From contig JANQRE010000049.1 in NCBI GenBank assembly GCA_028284705.1, positions 1-64,000 on the forward strand: 64,000 bases of DNA, read 5' to 3'. Positions 51,047 to 59,691 of the stretch are shown here, one piece after another (position 1 is the stretch's first letter; each line of letters opens with the position of its first letter). The stretch is from Paracoccaceae bacterium (GTDB lineage Bacteria; Pseudomonadota; Alphaproteobacteria; Rhodobacterales; Rhodobacteraceae). The notes beneath the pieces are model-generated. The model saw only the letters and a program-made list of their open reading frames with translations, was not told the DNA's origin and did no database searches. A program made the translations under genes and the position numbers.

Positions 51047-52234
51047 TCAGGATTTCGATGATCGCGCGCTTTCCGGCCCATGGGGGTGTTTGGCATGAGG
51101 GTATGGCGCGTGATGGTGGTGGTGATCGTGACCATGGTCATGATCGTGATGATGATGGTGGTGGTGATGGTCGGCCATGTGCAGGCGGCATTCGCCGGTG
51201 CAGAACGTGTCGCAGAGCTTACAATCGGCCACGTTGGAGCCGGGGGCGGAGGCGCCTTGGCCTTCCACATGGTGGTGATGGCTTTCCTGGATCGCGCCGA
51301 CCTCGGCCTCGAAGCCCAGAACCTCGGTGCGATATTTGCAAAGCACGCAAGTCGGCGGCGGCGTGTCGGAGAAGGCCGGATGCTGGCGCTGTTCGGGTGT
51401 GATGTGGATGTGTTTGCCGTCGCCTGTCGCCAGAACCTGCTCGCGATAGGCGCAGATGCCGCAATTGGGCGGTGGATTGTCCCCCATCTGTTCGGTGATG
51501 CGCTCGGCGAAGGTTTCGAGCACTTTCGGGTGGTCGCCGAGGTAGCCGGCTTTTAGGAATTCAATGTCGGGATGCTGGGCCGCGACCTGATCGGTGAAGC
51601 CGTAAATGCGGTCGATCAGGATGCCCGAGAAGAGGAAATAAGGGAAGACGATGATGCGCTTGTAGCCGAGCTTGGCGGCGTGTTGCAGACAGGGCTCGAC
51701 GAGCGGGAAGGTGACGCCGGAATACCCCACCTCGACCCAGCCGAAGCCGAAGCCCTCATGCAGGAGCCGCGCGATCTTGGCGACATTGGCATTGGCGTCG
51801 GGGTCGGAGGCGCCGCGTCCGATGACGACGAGGCAGGTGTCATGCAGCGGCACCTCGGGGGCGGCGTCGATGGCTTCCTGAATGCTGGCCGCAGCGGCGG
51901 CGATCATCTTCGGATCAACCCCGAGTTCGCGGCCATAGCTGACCTCGATATCGTGCTTTTGGGCATAGGTGTTGAGTACCGTGGGGATGTCGTTCTTGGC
52001 GTGCATCGCGGCGAAGAGCATGCCCGGCACGGCGAGGATTTTGTCGCAGCCTGCGTTGCGCAAGTTGTCGAGGCCGTCGCGGATGACCGGGTTGGCAAAC
52101 TCGAGATAGCCGTAATCGGTCTCCCACTCCGGCGGCAGATAGGCGGGGAGTTTTTCCGCCAGAACGGCAAACTCATCGACCGCGGATTGCGAGCGCGAGC
52201 CGTGGCCGCAGATCATAACACCGATCTTGCTCAT
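51047..52234 (-). CDS. cbiX: CbiX sirohydrochlorin cobaltochelatase, long form with Cys- and His-rich tail
   Basis: The 395-residue protein has two CbiX-type chelatase halves in residues 1-250 (metal-ligand His11 in CGHGSRS, GMLFAAMHAKND, FPYFLFSG). A tail carries CxxC pairs at 258/261, 296/299, 338/341 with further Cys at 345 and 349, then a His/Asp-rich run from 352 to 385 with 20 or so histidines. Long CbiX proteins are known to hold an iron-sulfur cluster and a His-rich metal store. It inserts cobalt into sirohydrochlorin. The ATG at 52234 overlaps the small upstream gene by 4 nt; the 136-codon longer frame is rejected as low-complexity antisense. Confidence 0.93.
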   Translation of the reverse strand: MSKIGVMICGHGSRSQSAVDEFAVLAEKLPAYLPPEWETDYGYLEFANPVIRDGLDNLRNAGCDKILAVPGMLFAAMHAKNDIPTVLNTYAQKHDIEVSYGRELGVDPKMIAAAAASIQEAIDAAPEVPLHDTCLVVIGRGASDPDANANVAKIARLLHEGFGFGWVEVGYSGVTFPLVEPCLQHAAKLGYKRIIVFPYFLFSGILIDRIYGFTDQVAAQHPDIEFLKAGYLGDHPKVLETFAERITEQMGDNPPPNCGICAYREQVLATGDGKHIHITPEQRQHPAFSDTPPPTCVLCKYRTEVLGFEAEVGAIQESHHHHVEGQGASAPGSNVADCKLCDTFCTGECRLHMADHHHHHHHHDHDHGHDHHHHHAPYPHAKHPHGPESARSSKS

Positions 52235-52437
52235 GCCTCCGCTTCCTCCGTCTCTTCGACCTCTTCTTCCGGCTCTTCGGATTTCTTCTTGCCCTTCAGC
52301 ACACCCCAGAGCGTGATTGCGGCGGCGACGCCGATAGCGGCACCGGCGACCCAGTGATCGTGGCCAGCGACCTCGCCGATATGGCCGACATGGGCATGGG
52401 CGGGAGCTGCCAGCAGAAGCGGAAGAAGGAAGCGCAT
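52231..52437 (-). CDS. Small exported membrane protein at head of cobalamin operon
   Basis: The 68-residue protein has a cleavable-looking signal peptide (residues 1-15), a short His-containing stretch HAHVGHIGEVAGHDHW, one membrane helix (about 30-48) and a Lys- then Glu-rich tail. Similar proteins (I recall them as DUF6732) stand next to cobalamin genes. The histidines just outside the membrane could bind cobalt or another metal during import; this is inference. It overlaps cbiX by 4 nt and is preceded by the long leader described below. Confidence 0.7.
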   Translation of the reverse strand: MRFLLPLLLAAPAHAHVGHIGEVAGHDHWVAGAAIGVAAAITLWGVLKGKKKSEEPEEEVEETEEAEA

Positions 52438-52439
52438 GG

Positions 52440-52700
52440 GGTCGGGCCTTTCGTCTCAACATGTTTGGAGAGGCGGGCGAACCCGGTTCAGATGACGATG
52501 CGTCCGGTGACCCCCCTGCTTGGGTCGGGTCGTGGGATGCCAACCTCTCTGGGCCGCTTTGGCCCTCGTCGGCTCCTTGGGTAAAGGAGAGCACATGGCG
52601 GCGCAATGGGATTCGCGACAGCGATGCCGCGTTTTGCGTCAATGCAGAAGGGTCGTGCGCTCACCGGCGTTTCATGTAGGTCCGTTCCGGGCTAGGTCAT
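52440..52700 (-). promoter_or_regulatory. Long leader of the cobalamin operon, possible divergent cobalamin riboswitch
   Basis: The 293 nt between the small membrane protein and the divergent GST contain no supported gene. On the minus strand there are in order GCGAATCCCATTGCGCCGCC (reminiscent of the AATCC...GCCGCC core), a hairpin CTCCTTTACCCAAGGAG, a GGCCAAAGCGGCC stem, and GACCCGACCCAAGCAGGGGG followed by GTCACCGGA, which resembles a degenerate B12 box (AGCC-GGAGACCGGCC in the consensus). The order matches a cobalamin riboswitch, but the match of each part is loose. Confidence 0.4.
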
Positions 52701-52730
52701 CCGGGACAGAAGGATTGGAAGGATAAGGAC

Positions 52731-53705
52731 ATGGGACAGCTCGTTGACGGCAAATGGCATGACGTCTGGTACGACACGAAATCCACCGGCGGCGCTTTCA
52801 AGCGCACGACCGCGAAATTTCGTAACTGGATCACGGCGGATGGATCGGCGGGCCCTTCCGGGGAAGGCGGGTTCAAGGCGGAAGCGGGGCGCTATCACCT
52901 CTATGTCTCCTATGCCTGTCCCTGGGCGCATCGCACACTGATCTTTCGCAAGCTGAAGGGACTTGAAGACCTGATCGATGTCTCGGTCGTGCATCCCGAT
53001 ATGCTCTCGGATGGCTGGACGTTCGAGACCGATGAGCATGGTGCCACGGGCGATACGCTGTATGGGCTGCCTTTCGCGCGCGACATCTACACCAAGGCCG
53101 AGCCAGAGGTTTCCGGCCGAGTGACGGTGCCGATCCTGTGGGACAAGACACAGGAGACGATTGTCTCCAATGAAAGTTCCGAGATCATTCGCATGTTCAA
53201 TTCGGCCTTTGACGAGATCACCGGCAATGATCTGGATTTCTGGCCGGAAGAGATGCGCGACGAGATCGCGCCGGTGAATGACCGGATTTATGACACGTTT
53301 AACAATGGCGTTTACAAATCCGGCTTTGCCACGAGCCAAGAGGCCTATGAGGCCGCTGTCTATCCACTGTTTGACACGCTGGATTGGCTGGAAGAGCGGC
53401 TGTCAGAAAACCGCTACCTGATGGGGGATCGCATTACGGAGGCCGATTGGCGTGTCTTCACCACGCTGGCGCGCTTCGATCTGGTCTATCACCTGCATTT
53501 CAAGTGCAATCGCAAACGGATCATCGATTACCCCAATCTCTGGGCCTACACGCGCGAGCTCTACCAATGGCCCGGTGTCGCGGAGACGGTGAATTTCGAC
53601 CATATCGTGCGGCACTATCACTATTCCCATGACAGCATTAACCCGCATCGGATCATCCCGTTGAACCCGGTGCTCGATTGGGGAGCGCCGCACGGGCGCG
53701 GCTGA
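52731..53705 (+). CDS. Glutathionyl-hydroquinone reductase (xi-class GST)
   Basis: The 324-residue protein matches xi-class glutathione transferases, which reduce glutathionyl-hydroquinones with glutathione. It has the catalytic motif YACPWAHRTL with Cys63, WDKTQETIVSNESSEIIRMFN in the thioredoxin domain, and a long helical domain with DTLDWLEERLSENRYLMGDRITEADWRVF and the tail RHYHYSHDSINPHRIIP. Start GGAAGG-x7-ATG at 52731 is good. It is divergent from the cobalamin operon and probably unrelated to it. Confidence 0.93.
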   Translation: MGQLVDGKWHDVWYDTKSTGGAFKRTTAKFRNWITADGSAGPSGEGGFKAEAGRYHLYVSYACPWAHRTLIFRKLKGLEDLIDVSVVHPDMLSDGWTFETDEHGATGDTLYGLPFARDIYTKAEPEVSGRVTVPILWDKTQETIVSNESSEIIRMFNSAFDEITGNDLDFWPEEMRDEIAPVNDRIYDTFNNGVYKSGFATSQEAYEAAVYPLFDTLDWLEERLSENRYLMGDRITEADWRVFTTLARFDLVYHLHFKCNRKRIIDYPNLWAYTRELYQWPGVAETVNFDHIVRHYHYSHDSINPHRIIPLNPVLDWGAPHGRG

Positions 53706-53735
53706 TGGGCTGAAAGCGGTGTTGGGTTTTGAACC

Positions 53736-54092
53736 TTACCGACCGTGATAATCGACGAGCGCCGCCAGATCCTCTGGCGGTGTGGAGTCGGGCACCATCG
53801 CACAGGCATTGGCCATATATTCGAAGATCGACCCGTTGGAGAAGAACGTGTCCGACGTGACGAAGATGATCTTCATATCCGGGCGCCGGTAACTGGCGTA
53901 ATCGGCAAGCGCAATCGCGTCGCCCCCATCCAGATTGAAGTCCAGGATGAGGACATCATAACCTTTTTCACTCAGCATGCTGAGCGCGACCGCCTGTTTC
54001 GAGACAAGCGTTGTCTGGGCACCCATCCGCTGAATATGCGCCGTCCAAAGGCGCCCCAGCTCCGGGTCCTTCTCAACAATTAGTACGTCCAT
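53736..54092 (-). CDS. Single-domain response regulator (receiver domain)
   Basis: The 118-residue protein is a bare CheY-like receiver domain: VLIVEKDPELGRLW (acidic pocket reduced to Glu7-Lys-Asp9), phosphoacceptor Asp in LILDFNLDGGD (about Asp52), and KIIFVTSDTFF with the conserved Thr/Ser. The Lys expected in strand 5 is not clear, because the sequence there reads ANACAMVPDSTPPEDL. No output domain follows. No sensor kinase is adjacent. It begins at ATG 54092; a longer frame upstream is rejected. Confidence 0.82.
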   Translation of the reverse strand: MDVLIVEKDPELGRLWTAHIQRMGAQTTLVSKQAVALSMLSEKGYDVLILDFNLDGGDAIALADYASYRRPDMKIIFVTSDTFFSNGSIFEYMANACAMVPDSTPPEDLAALVDYHGR

Positions 54093-54286
54093 TTTACGCT
54101 CCGACCAGATGTGGTTGTCTGACGCCGGTACACTTCCCCTTGATCCGCAGGCAGCGGGTACGAACAATTTGCGTCAATTTACCTAACGATTGGTTAATGA
54201 GGTAATTAAAAACCACAACCATGAGCGGGTTCTTGCGCAGCCGTTCAGAATCGGCTTCATGAGCAAAGCTGCGCACAGGAGAGATC

Positions 54287-54658
54287 ATGACAAGCTGGAT
54301 CACAGTCTGCGACACCTGCAAACGCGAGGGGTGGGAAGAGCAGGGATCGCCGGTGACCGACGGTGAAAAACTGGCCGCTCTGATCGAAGAGGCAGCGTCG
54401 GGCAAAGACGTGCATGTGCGCCGATTTTCCTGCCTGATGGGCTGCGCGCGCGCCTGCAATGTGACGATCCAGGCCCCGGGCAAAGTGAACTATTCCATCG
54501 GACAGTTCGACCCCGAGATCGACGCCGCGGAAGGCATTGTCGACTATGCGCTCCTGCATGGGGAAAGCGAGACCGGCGTCGTGCCCTACCGCCAATGGCC
54601 GCAAGCGATCAAAGGGCATTTCGTCTCCCGCCACCCACCGCTGCCCGCGGATGAGTGA
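54287..54658 (+). CDS. DUF1636 family protein linked to cobalamin synthesis
   Basis: The 123-residue protein has VCDTCKREG at residues 7-15 and FSCLMGCARACNVTI at about 48-62, five cysteines in the pattern of a metal- or iron-sulfur-binding protein, typical of DUF1636. These genes are commonly found beside cobalamin synthesis and cobalt uptake genes in alphaproteobacteria; the role is unproven. It overlaps cobC by 8 nt (cobC starts at 54651), so the three plus-strand genes form a unit. Confidence 0.9.
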   Translation: MTSWITVCDTCKREGWEEQGSPVTDGEKLAALIEEAASGKDVHVRRFSCLMGCARACNVTIQAPGKVNYSIGQFDPEIDAAEGIVDYALLHGESETGVVPYRQWPQAIKGHFVSRHPPLPADE

Positions 54659-55604
54659 AAGCCGCGATCATGGGGGCGGATTGGACGCCGCCGTGGCGCA
54701 GTATGGCGGTGCGCGGGCCGATTGGTTGGACCTCTCTACCGGCATCAATCCGGTGCCCTATCCGGTGGGTGAGATCGCGCCCGAGGCCTGGACCGCCCTG
54801 CCCGATCACGCCGCGACGGAGCGCCTGATCGCCGCCGCGCGGACGTTCTGGGACGTGCCGGACGGGGCGGAAATTGTTCTGGCGCCGGGGGCGTCAGCTC
54901 TGATCGCGCGCCTGCCTGCGCTGATCCCCGGGGAGGACGGCGTTTATATCCGCCCGCCGACCTATAACGAGCACGCCGCCGCCTTCCGGGCGGCCGGATT
55001 TGAAGTGGTCGCGCAGGCGGATGCGGAGGTGGGCGCGCAGGTTTTTGTGCATCCCAACAACCCGGACGGACGCTTGGCTGATCCTCTGACGGCGCTGCGC
55101 CGCAAACTCACCATCATCGATGAGAGTTTTTGTGATGTGATGCCGAAGGCCAGTCTGACGCCCCTCGCGGCCACGTCCGGCACGGTGGTTCTGAAGAGTT
55201 TTGGCAAGTTCTGGGGGTTGGCGGGCCTGCGGCTCGGCTTTGCGATCTGTGCGCCCGATCTGGCCGTGAAACTGCGCGAGTTGCTGGGTCCATGGCCCGT
55301 CGCCGGACCCGCGTTGCAGATCGGTGCGCGGGCCTTGGAGGACCGGGACTGGGCCGCAGCGACGCGGGTGCGGCTTAAGAGTGATGCGACCCGGTTGGAT
55401 GAGTTGATGACGGGAACCGGTGCCCGCGTGGTCGGTGGGACTGATCTGTTCCGCCCCTATGATACCTATGATGCGGCGGCGTGGCAGCGACGTCTGGCCG
55501 AGCATCACATCTGGTCGCGCATATTCCCATATTCGAAAACCTGGCTGCGCCTTGGTCTGCCCGGGCCCGAGGGTTGGGACCGGCTGGAGGCTGCGTTGCG
55601 ATGA
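54651..55604 (+). CDS. cobC: Threonine-phosphate decarboxylase-type protein CobC
   Basis: This 317-residue fold-type I PLP enzyme provides or attaches the aminopropanol side chain of cobalamin. It has DLSTGINPVPYP at residues 25-36, LAPGASALIARLPAL, FVHPNNPDGRL around residue 135, IIDESFCDVMP, and the PLP lysine in VVLKSFGKFWGLAGLRLGF. The ATG at 54651 overlaps the DUF1636 stop; 38 codons upstream belong to another frame. Its stop overlaps the cobD start (ATGA). The enzyme name follows the Pseudomonas denitrificans nomenclature. Confidence 0.92.
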   Translation: MSESRDHGGGLDAAVAQYGGARADWLDLSTGINPVPYPVGEIAPEAWTALPDHAATERLIAAARTFWDVPDGAEIVLAPGASALIARLPALIPGEDGVYIRPPTYNEHAAAFRAAGFEVVAQADAEVGAQVFVHPNNPDGRLADPLTALRRKLTIIDESFCDVMPKASLTPLAATSGTVVLKSFGKFWGLAGLRLGFAICAPDLAVKLRELLGPWPVAGPALQIGARALEDRDWAAATRVRLKSDATRLDELMTGTGARVVGGTDLFRPYDTYDAAAWQRRLAEHHIWSRIFPYSKTWLRLGLPGPEGWDRLEAALR

Positions 55605-56497
55605 TCCTCGCCGCCGCCATGGTGCTCGACGCAATCCTGGGGGAGCCAAAATGGCTCTGGGATCGGGCGCCTCACCCCGCCGTCCTGATGGGCCGCCTGA
55701 TCGGTTGGGCGGATGACCGGTTCAACAAGGGGAACGCCCGGCGTTTCATGGGCGCGGCCACGGTGATCGAGGCGATGATCCTGGTCGCTGTGATCGGCTG
55801 GGTGATCTCCTGGCTGGGCTGGCCCTTTGAACTGATCGCGGTCGCCGTACTACTGGCGCAGAAATCCCTTGTGACACATGTGCGCGATGTCGCCGATGGC
55901 TTGAGGCTGGGTTTGGGCGATGGGCGCGCAGCGGTGGCCCGGATCGTCGGGCGCGATGTGGCAACGCTGGATAAACCCGGCGTGGCGCGCGCGGCGATTG
56001 AAAGCGCGGCGGAGAACCTCTCCGACGGGGTTGTCGCGCCGATATTCTGGTATCTGGTCGCGGGGCTGCCGGGCATGCTGGCCTATAAGATGCTCAACAC
56101 CGCTGACAGCATGATCGGCTACCGCACGGACCGGCATGAGGAGTTCGGCTGGGCCGCAGCGAAGCTCGATGATCTGGCGAACTGGATCCCCGCGCGGCTA
56201 ACCGCGGTGATGATTGCGCTTGTCACCTCCGCCTATGACCGCTTCGGCATCATCCGCACCGAAAGCCGCCATCACCGCTCACCCAATGCGGGTTGGCCGG
56301 AGGCGGCGATGGCCTATGGGCTCGATATTTCGCTCTCGGGACCGCGCATGTATCATGGCGAGCCGACCGATGATCCCTTCATCAATGCCGATGGGGCGCG
56401 GCAGATCGGTGCGGAGGAGGTTGAAGCCTCGATCATCGTCTTGTGGAAGGTTTGGGCGATCTGTCTGGTCTGTGCCCTGTTGGGAGGGTTGATATGA
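55601..56497 (+). CDS. cobD: Adenosylcobinamide-phosphate synthase CobD/CbiB
   Basis: The 298-residue integral membrane protein joins aminopropanol phosphate to adenosylcobyric acid. It starts MILAAAMVLDAILGEPKWLWDRAPHPAVLMGRLIG-like sequence, and has RDVATLDKPGVARAAIESAAENLSDGVVAPIFWYLVAGLPG and NTADSMIGYR, the most conserved parts of the family, and about four membrane helices. It overlaps cobC by 4 nt and is followed by a lytic transglycosylase that begins inside its last codons. Confidence 0.94.
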   Translation: MILAAAMVLDAILGEPKWLWDRAPHPAVLMGRLIGWADDRFNKGNARRFMGAATVIEAMILVAVIGWVISWLGWPFELIAVAVLLAQKSLVTHVRDVADGLRLGLGDGRAAVARIVGRDVATLDKPGVARAAIESAAENLSDGVVAPIFWYLVAGLPGMLAYKMLNTADSMIGYRTDRHEEFGWAAAKLDDLANWIPARLTAVMIALVTSAYDRFGIIRTESRHHRSPNAGWPEAAMAYGLDISLSGPRMYHGEPTDDPFINADGARQIGAEEVEASIIVLWKVWAICLVCALLGGLI

Positions 56498-57660
56498 GAG
56501 TTTTAGCCTGTGCTCTGACGCTGATGGCAAGCCCCGCAGTGGCAGAGGTCGCCTGCGGCGGGTCGTTCAGCGGTTTTATTGGCAAAATGAAAGAGGCGGC
56601 GGTGGCGAAGGGCCACGCGCCCGCCACAGTGGATCAGTTCTTCGCGAGCGCCCGCCAGGACCCGAAAGTCTTGAAAGCCGACCGCGCGCAGGGCGTCTTC
56701 AACATGGATTTCATCAAATTCTCGCGCCGGATCATCTCGAAGAACCGGATCGAGAACGGGCGCGCCAATGCGCAGAGGCACGCCGCGATCTTTCAGCGGA
56801 TCGAAGCGGAATATGGCGTGCCAAAGGGTGTGCTGCTGGCGTTTTGGGCGCTGGAGACGGATTACGGCGGATTTCAGGGCGATTTCAACACGCTGAACGC
56901 GCTGATGACACTGAGCCATGATTGCCGGCGGCCCGATCTGTTTCGCCCGCAAGTCTTTGCGGCACTTGAGCTTTTTGAACGTGGTGAATTCAGCCCGGGC
57001 AAAACCACAGGCGCCTGGGCCGGAGAGATCGGCATGGTGCAAATGCTGCCGGAAGACATTATCCAACACGGCACCGATGGGGATGGCGACGGCAAAGTCC
57101 GGCTGAAAACCTCGCCTGCGGATGCGCTGGTCTCCGGCGCGAAGATGTTGCGTGGGCTGGGCTGGCGACCCAATGCGCCTTGGCTGCAGGAGGTGGTGGT
57201 GCCGGGCGATCTGGACTGGTCGCTGACCGGGCTGACGACGCAACTGCCGGTCGCCGACTGGCAGGCGCGCGGCGTGACGCCGCGCAGCGGGGATTGGCAG
57301 GGCAACGGCCCGGCCTCGATCATTTTGCCCATGGGTCGGAAGGGTCCGGCGTTTCTCACCTACCCGAATTTCAGTGTGTATTTTGAGTGGAACCAGAGCT
57401 TCGTCTACGTCACCACCGCCGCCTATTTTGCGACGCGTCTCGAGGGCGCCGCGATCTATGAGGCGGGCAATCCCGACCCGAGGCTGAAGGATGCCCAAAT
57501 GAAGCGCCTGCAGGAAAAGCTTGTCGCGCGGGGCCATGATGTCGGTCAGATCGACGGCATCCTCGGCGCGCGCACCCGGGCCGCGGTGCAGGCGGAGCAG
57601 ATCAGACTGGGTTTGCCAGCGGATGCCTGGCCAACTGTGGTGTTGCTTGAGCGGTTGTGA
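56494..57660 (+). CDS. MltB-type lytic murein transglycosylase with peptidoglycan-binding domain
   Basis: The 388-residue periplasmic enzyme cuts peptidoglycan glycan strands. It has a signal peptide (residues 1-17, ending VA), a MltB/SLT_2 catalytic domain with the Glu in FWALETDYGGFQGDFNT (Glu121), GEIGMVQMLPEDI, and a C-terminal PG_binding_1 domain (residues about 326-388, GHDVGQIDGILGARTRAAVQAEQ). The ATG at 56494 overlaps the cobD stop by 4 nt (ATGA), so its translation is coupled to cobD, an unlikely functional pair. Confidence 0.93.
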   Translation: MRVLACALTLMASPAVAEVACGGSFSGFIGKMKEAAVAKGHAPATVDQFFASARQDPKVLKADRAQGVFNMDFIKFSRRIISKNRIENGRANAQRHAAIFQRIEAEYGVPKGVLLAFWALETDYGGFQGDFNTLNALMTLSHDCRRPDLFRPQVFAALELFERGEFSPGKTTGAWAGEIGMVQMLPEDIIQHGTDGDGDGKVRLKTSPADALVSGAKMLRGLGWRPNAPWLQEVVVPGDLDWSLTGLTTQLPVADWQARGVTPRSGDWQGNGPASIILPMGRKGPAFLTYPNFSVYFEWNQSFVYVTTAAYFATRLEGAAIYEAGNPDPRLKDAQMKRLQEKLVARGHDVGQIDGILGARTRAAVQAEQIRLGLPADAWPTVVLLERL

Positions 57661-57787
57661 CGGCGCATTCCGACGCGCGTCCAAAGGAAACACGGTTATC
57701 CAGCCGTCGATTTCTTTTAAAGAGGAGTTGTTAAGTCTCGGAGCCAAGCAGACCATTCCGGTGGCTTCCGAAAAATATTTCCCCTGC

Positions 57788-58579
57788 TCAGGCCCCTCGA
57801 ATAACCCGGGAAAATTTCTCAAAAATCTCGGCATTCCCGCAGATCAGTTGACCATCTTCAAGTAGGTTTTGACCTTCGCGAATGGGTTCCACCAATCCGC
57901 CTGCTTCTTTCACAAGAAGCACCCCGCCGGCGATGTCCCAAATGTTGAGGCCTCGTTCCCAAAACCCGTCATAGCGCCCCGCGGCGACGTAAGCCAAATC
58001 GAGCGCCGCAGCCCCCCAGCGGCGCACGCCTGCACATTGCGGCATAAGTGCCGCGAGGTCCTTCAATGTCGCCGGAAGGTGATCTCTCGCACCAAACGGC
58101 ACGCCGGTGGCAAACACACACTCGATCATCTGACTGCGCCCGGACACTCGCAATCGCTGCCGATGCCCCAACCACGCGCCCTGCCCCTTCTCCGCGTAGA
58201 ACAACTCATCCTTCGCGGGGTCGTATACCACGGCGGCAACGATCTCACCTTTATGCTCAAGCGCGATCGACACCGCCCAATGCGGCATCCCGTGCAGGAA
58301 GTTGGTCGTGCCATCAAGCGGGTCGACGATCCAACGGCGCGTCGGGTCCTCGCCCTGTTCTTCATCGCTCTCCTCGCCGAGCCATCCATAGTTCGGACGC
58401 GCGCCGCGCAGCTCCTCTTTGAGGATCGCTTCCGCAGCGATATCGGCCTTTGAGACAAAATCCCCGGCGCTCTTTGACGCCACTTGCAGGTTCTCAACCT
58501 CGCGAAAATCCTTCACAAGCGACCGCCCGGCTTTGCGGGCCGCCTTGATCATGACGTTGAGATTGGCACTGCCTTGCAT
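57788..58579 (-). CDS. suhB: Inositol-1-monophosphatase family protein
   Basis: The 263-residue enzyme dephosphorylates myo-inositol phosphate and related substrates. The metal sites are complete: WLGEESDE (Glu69/Glu70), IVDPLDGTTNFLHG with Asp86, Asp89 and the LDGT signature, and IWDIAGG with Asp215. The ATG at 58579 gives the usual start; an ORF 40 codons longer is rejected. In E. coli the relative SuhB also has a role in rRNA antitermination. It converges on the transglycosylase with 127 nt between. Confidence 0.92.
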   Translation of the reverse strand: MQGSANLNVMIKAARKAGRSLVKDFREVENLQVASKSAGDFVSKADIAAEAILKEELRGARPNYGWLGEESDEEQGEDPTRRWIVDPLDGTTNFLHGMPHWAVSIALEHKGEIVAAVVYDPAKDELFYAEKGQGAWLGHRQRLRVSGRSQMIECVFATGVPFGARDHLPATLKDLAALMPQCAGVRRWGAAALDLAYVAAGRYDGFWERGLNIWDIAGGVLLVKEAGGLVEPIREGQNLLEDGQLICGNAEIFEKFSRVIRGA

Positions 58580-58680
58580 GGGCTCCGGGCTCCTGGAGGT
58601 TCGAGCAGGCGCTATAGCCGCCTCGCCCCAAAAGGGAAAGCCCCATTGCGCGCGCTCACGCAGGCGCCTAGCGTGCCTGA

Positions 58681-59583
58681 ATGGCTGGTGATCGCCCACT
58701 TCTTGGTGTCATGCTGATGCTTGGCTTTTGTGTGCTCGCGCCCATGGGCGACGCGATGGCAAAGCTGTTGGGCGAGACGGTTCCGCTCACCCAACTCCTG
58801 ATCACGCGTTTCGGCGTGCAGGCGGCGATCCTGTTCCCGCTGGCGCTGCTCACAGCGCGCTCGCTGCGCCTGACACCGCGGGTCTTCCGCCTGACCATCC
58901 TACGCACGCTGCTTCACATCGTAGGGATCGGGGCGATGTTTACATCGCTGCGCTTCCTCCCGCTCGCCGACGCCATCGCGATCGCCTTCGTCATGCCCTT
59001 TATCATGCTGTTGCTGGGGCGTTATGTCCTCAACGAAACCGTGGGCGCGCGCCGCCTTGCAGCTTGTTGCGTTGGCTTCATCGGTACACTTCTGGTGATC
59101 CAGCCGAGCTTTGCCAATGTCGGCGCGCCTGCCCTGTTGCCGCTGCTTGTGGCGGTGGTTTTCGCGCTGTTCATGCTGGTGACACGGCAGATCGCGAAGG
59201 AAGCCGATCCGATCTCGCTTCAAGCGGTGAGCGGTCTCATCGCGACGCTCTTGCTAGGCCTCGCACTTCTCATTCCAAGCGACGCTCCCGTGATGCAGCT
59301 CGTTCGACCCGACCCAACCACGCTCGCCATGCTGCTCGGGATCGGTGTGCTCGGCACAGTCGCGCATCTCCTGATGACATGGTCTCTGCGCTTCGCCCCA
59401 TCCGCCACTTTGGCGCCGATGCAATATCTTGAAATCCCGGTCGCCACGATCATCGGCTTCCTGATTTTCCGCGATTGGCCCAATGGCATGGCGATGCTTG
59501 GCATCTGCATCACCATCGCTGCCGGGCTCTATATTGTGTTCCGAGAGCAACGGATGACCCGCGCGGCCCCTCCTGCGGCGTAG
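58681..59583 (+). CDS. EamA/DMT family transporter
   Basis: The 300-residue membrane protein has ten hydrophobic helices in two EamA repeats (about residues 5-135 and 145-285). The end of each repeat shows the characteristic short-helix pattern with Gly-rich loops (for example LPLADAIAIAFVMPFIMLLLG and SATLAPMQYLEIPVATIIGFL). Such permeases export metabolites such as amino acids. The ATG at 58681 starts right after the inositol monophosphatase start on the other strand. The substrate cannot be predicted. Confidence 0.9.
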   Translation: MAGDRPLLGVMLMLGFCVLAPMGDAMAKLLGETVPLTQLLITRFGVQAAILFPLALLTARSLRLTPRVFRLTILRTLLHIVGIGAMFTSLRFLPLADAIAIAFVMPFIMLLLGRYVLNETVGARRLAACCVGFIGTLLVIQPSFANVGAPALLPLLVAVVFALFMLVTRQIAKEADPISLQAVSGLIATLLLGLALLIPSDAPVMQLVRPDPTTLAMLLGIGVLGTVAHLLMTWSLRFAPSATLAPMQYLEIPVATIIGFLIFRDWPNGMAMLGICITIAAGLYIVFREQRMTRAAPPAA

Positions 59584-59613
59584 TTGACGTTACGTCCTGT
59601 GGTGAAATTATAC
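59584..59613 (+). promoter_or_regulatory. Putative sigma70-type promoter
   Basis: TTGACG at 59584-59589 and TTATAC at 59608-59613 are separated by 18 nt. It lies 79 nt before the small gene at 59692. The match is good for a housekeeping promoter; no transcript evidence is available here. Confidence 0.45.
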
Positions 59614-59691
59614 CATTCTTTCCCGTTTAATACGCGCGTTGCGACGGTACCAAGAAATCAATTTTGAAAAGCTGATTGCGGGAGTGGGACA

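Noticed and set aside
52235-52642. The 136-codon N-terminal extension of cbiX
   Set aside because: It is Arg/Ser/Pro-rich, overlaps the small membrane gene and the leader, and the family start is at 52234.
57521-57865. A 114-codon plus-strand frame between the transglycosylase and the inositol monophosphatase
   Set aside because: It has no start codon with a ribosome-binding site outside the upstream gene and overlaps both neighbours.
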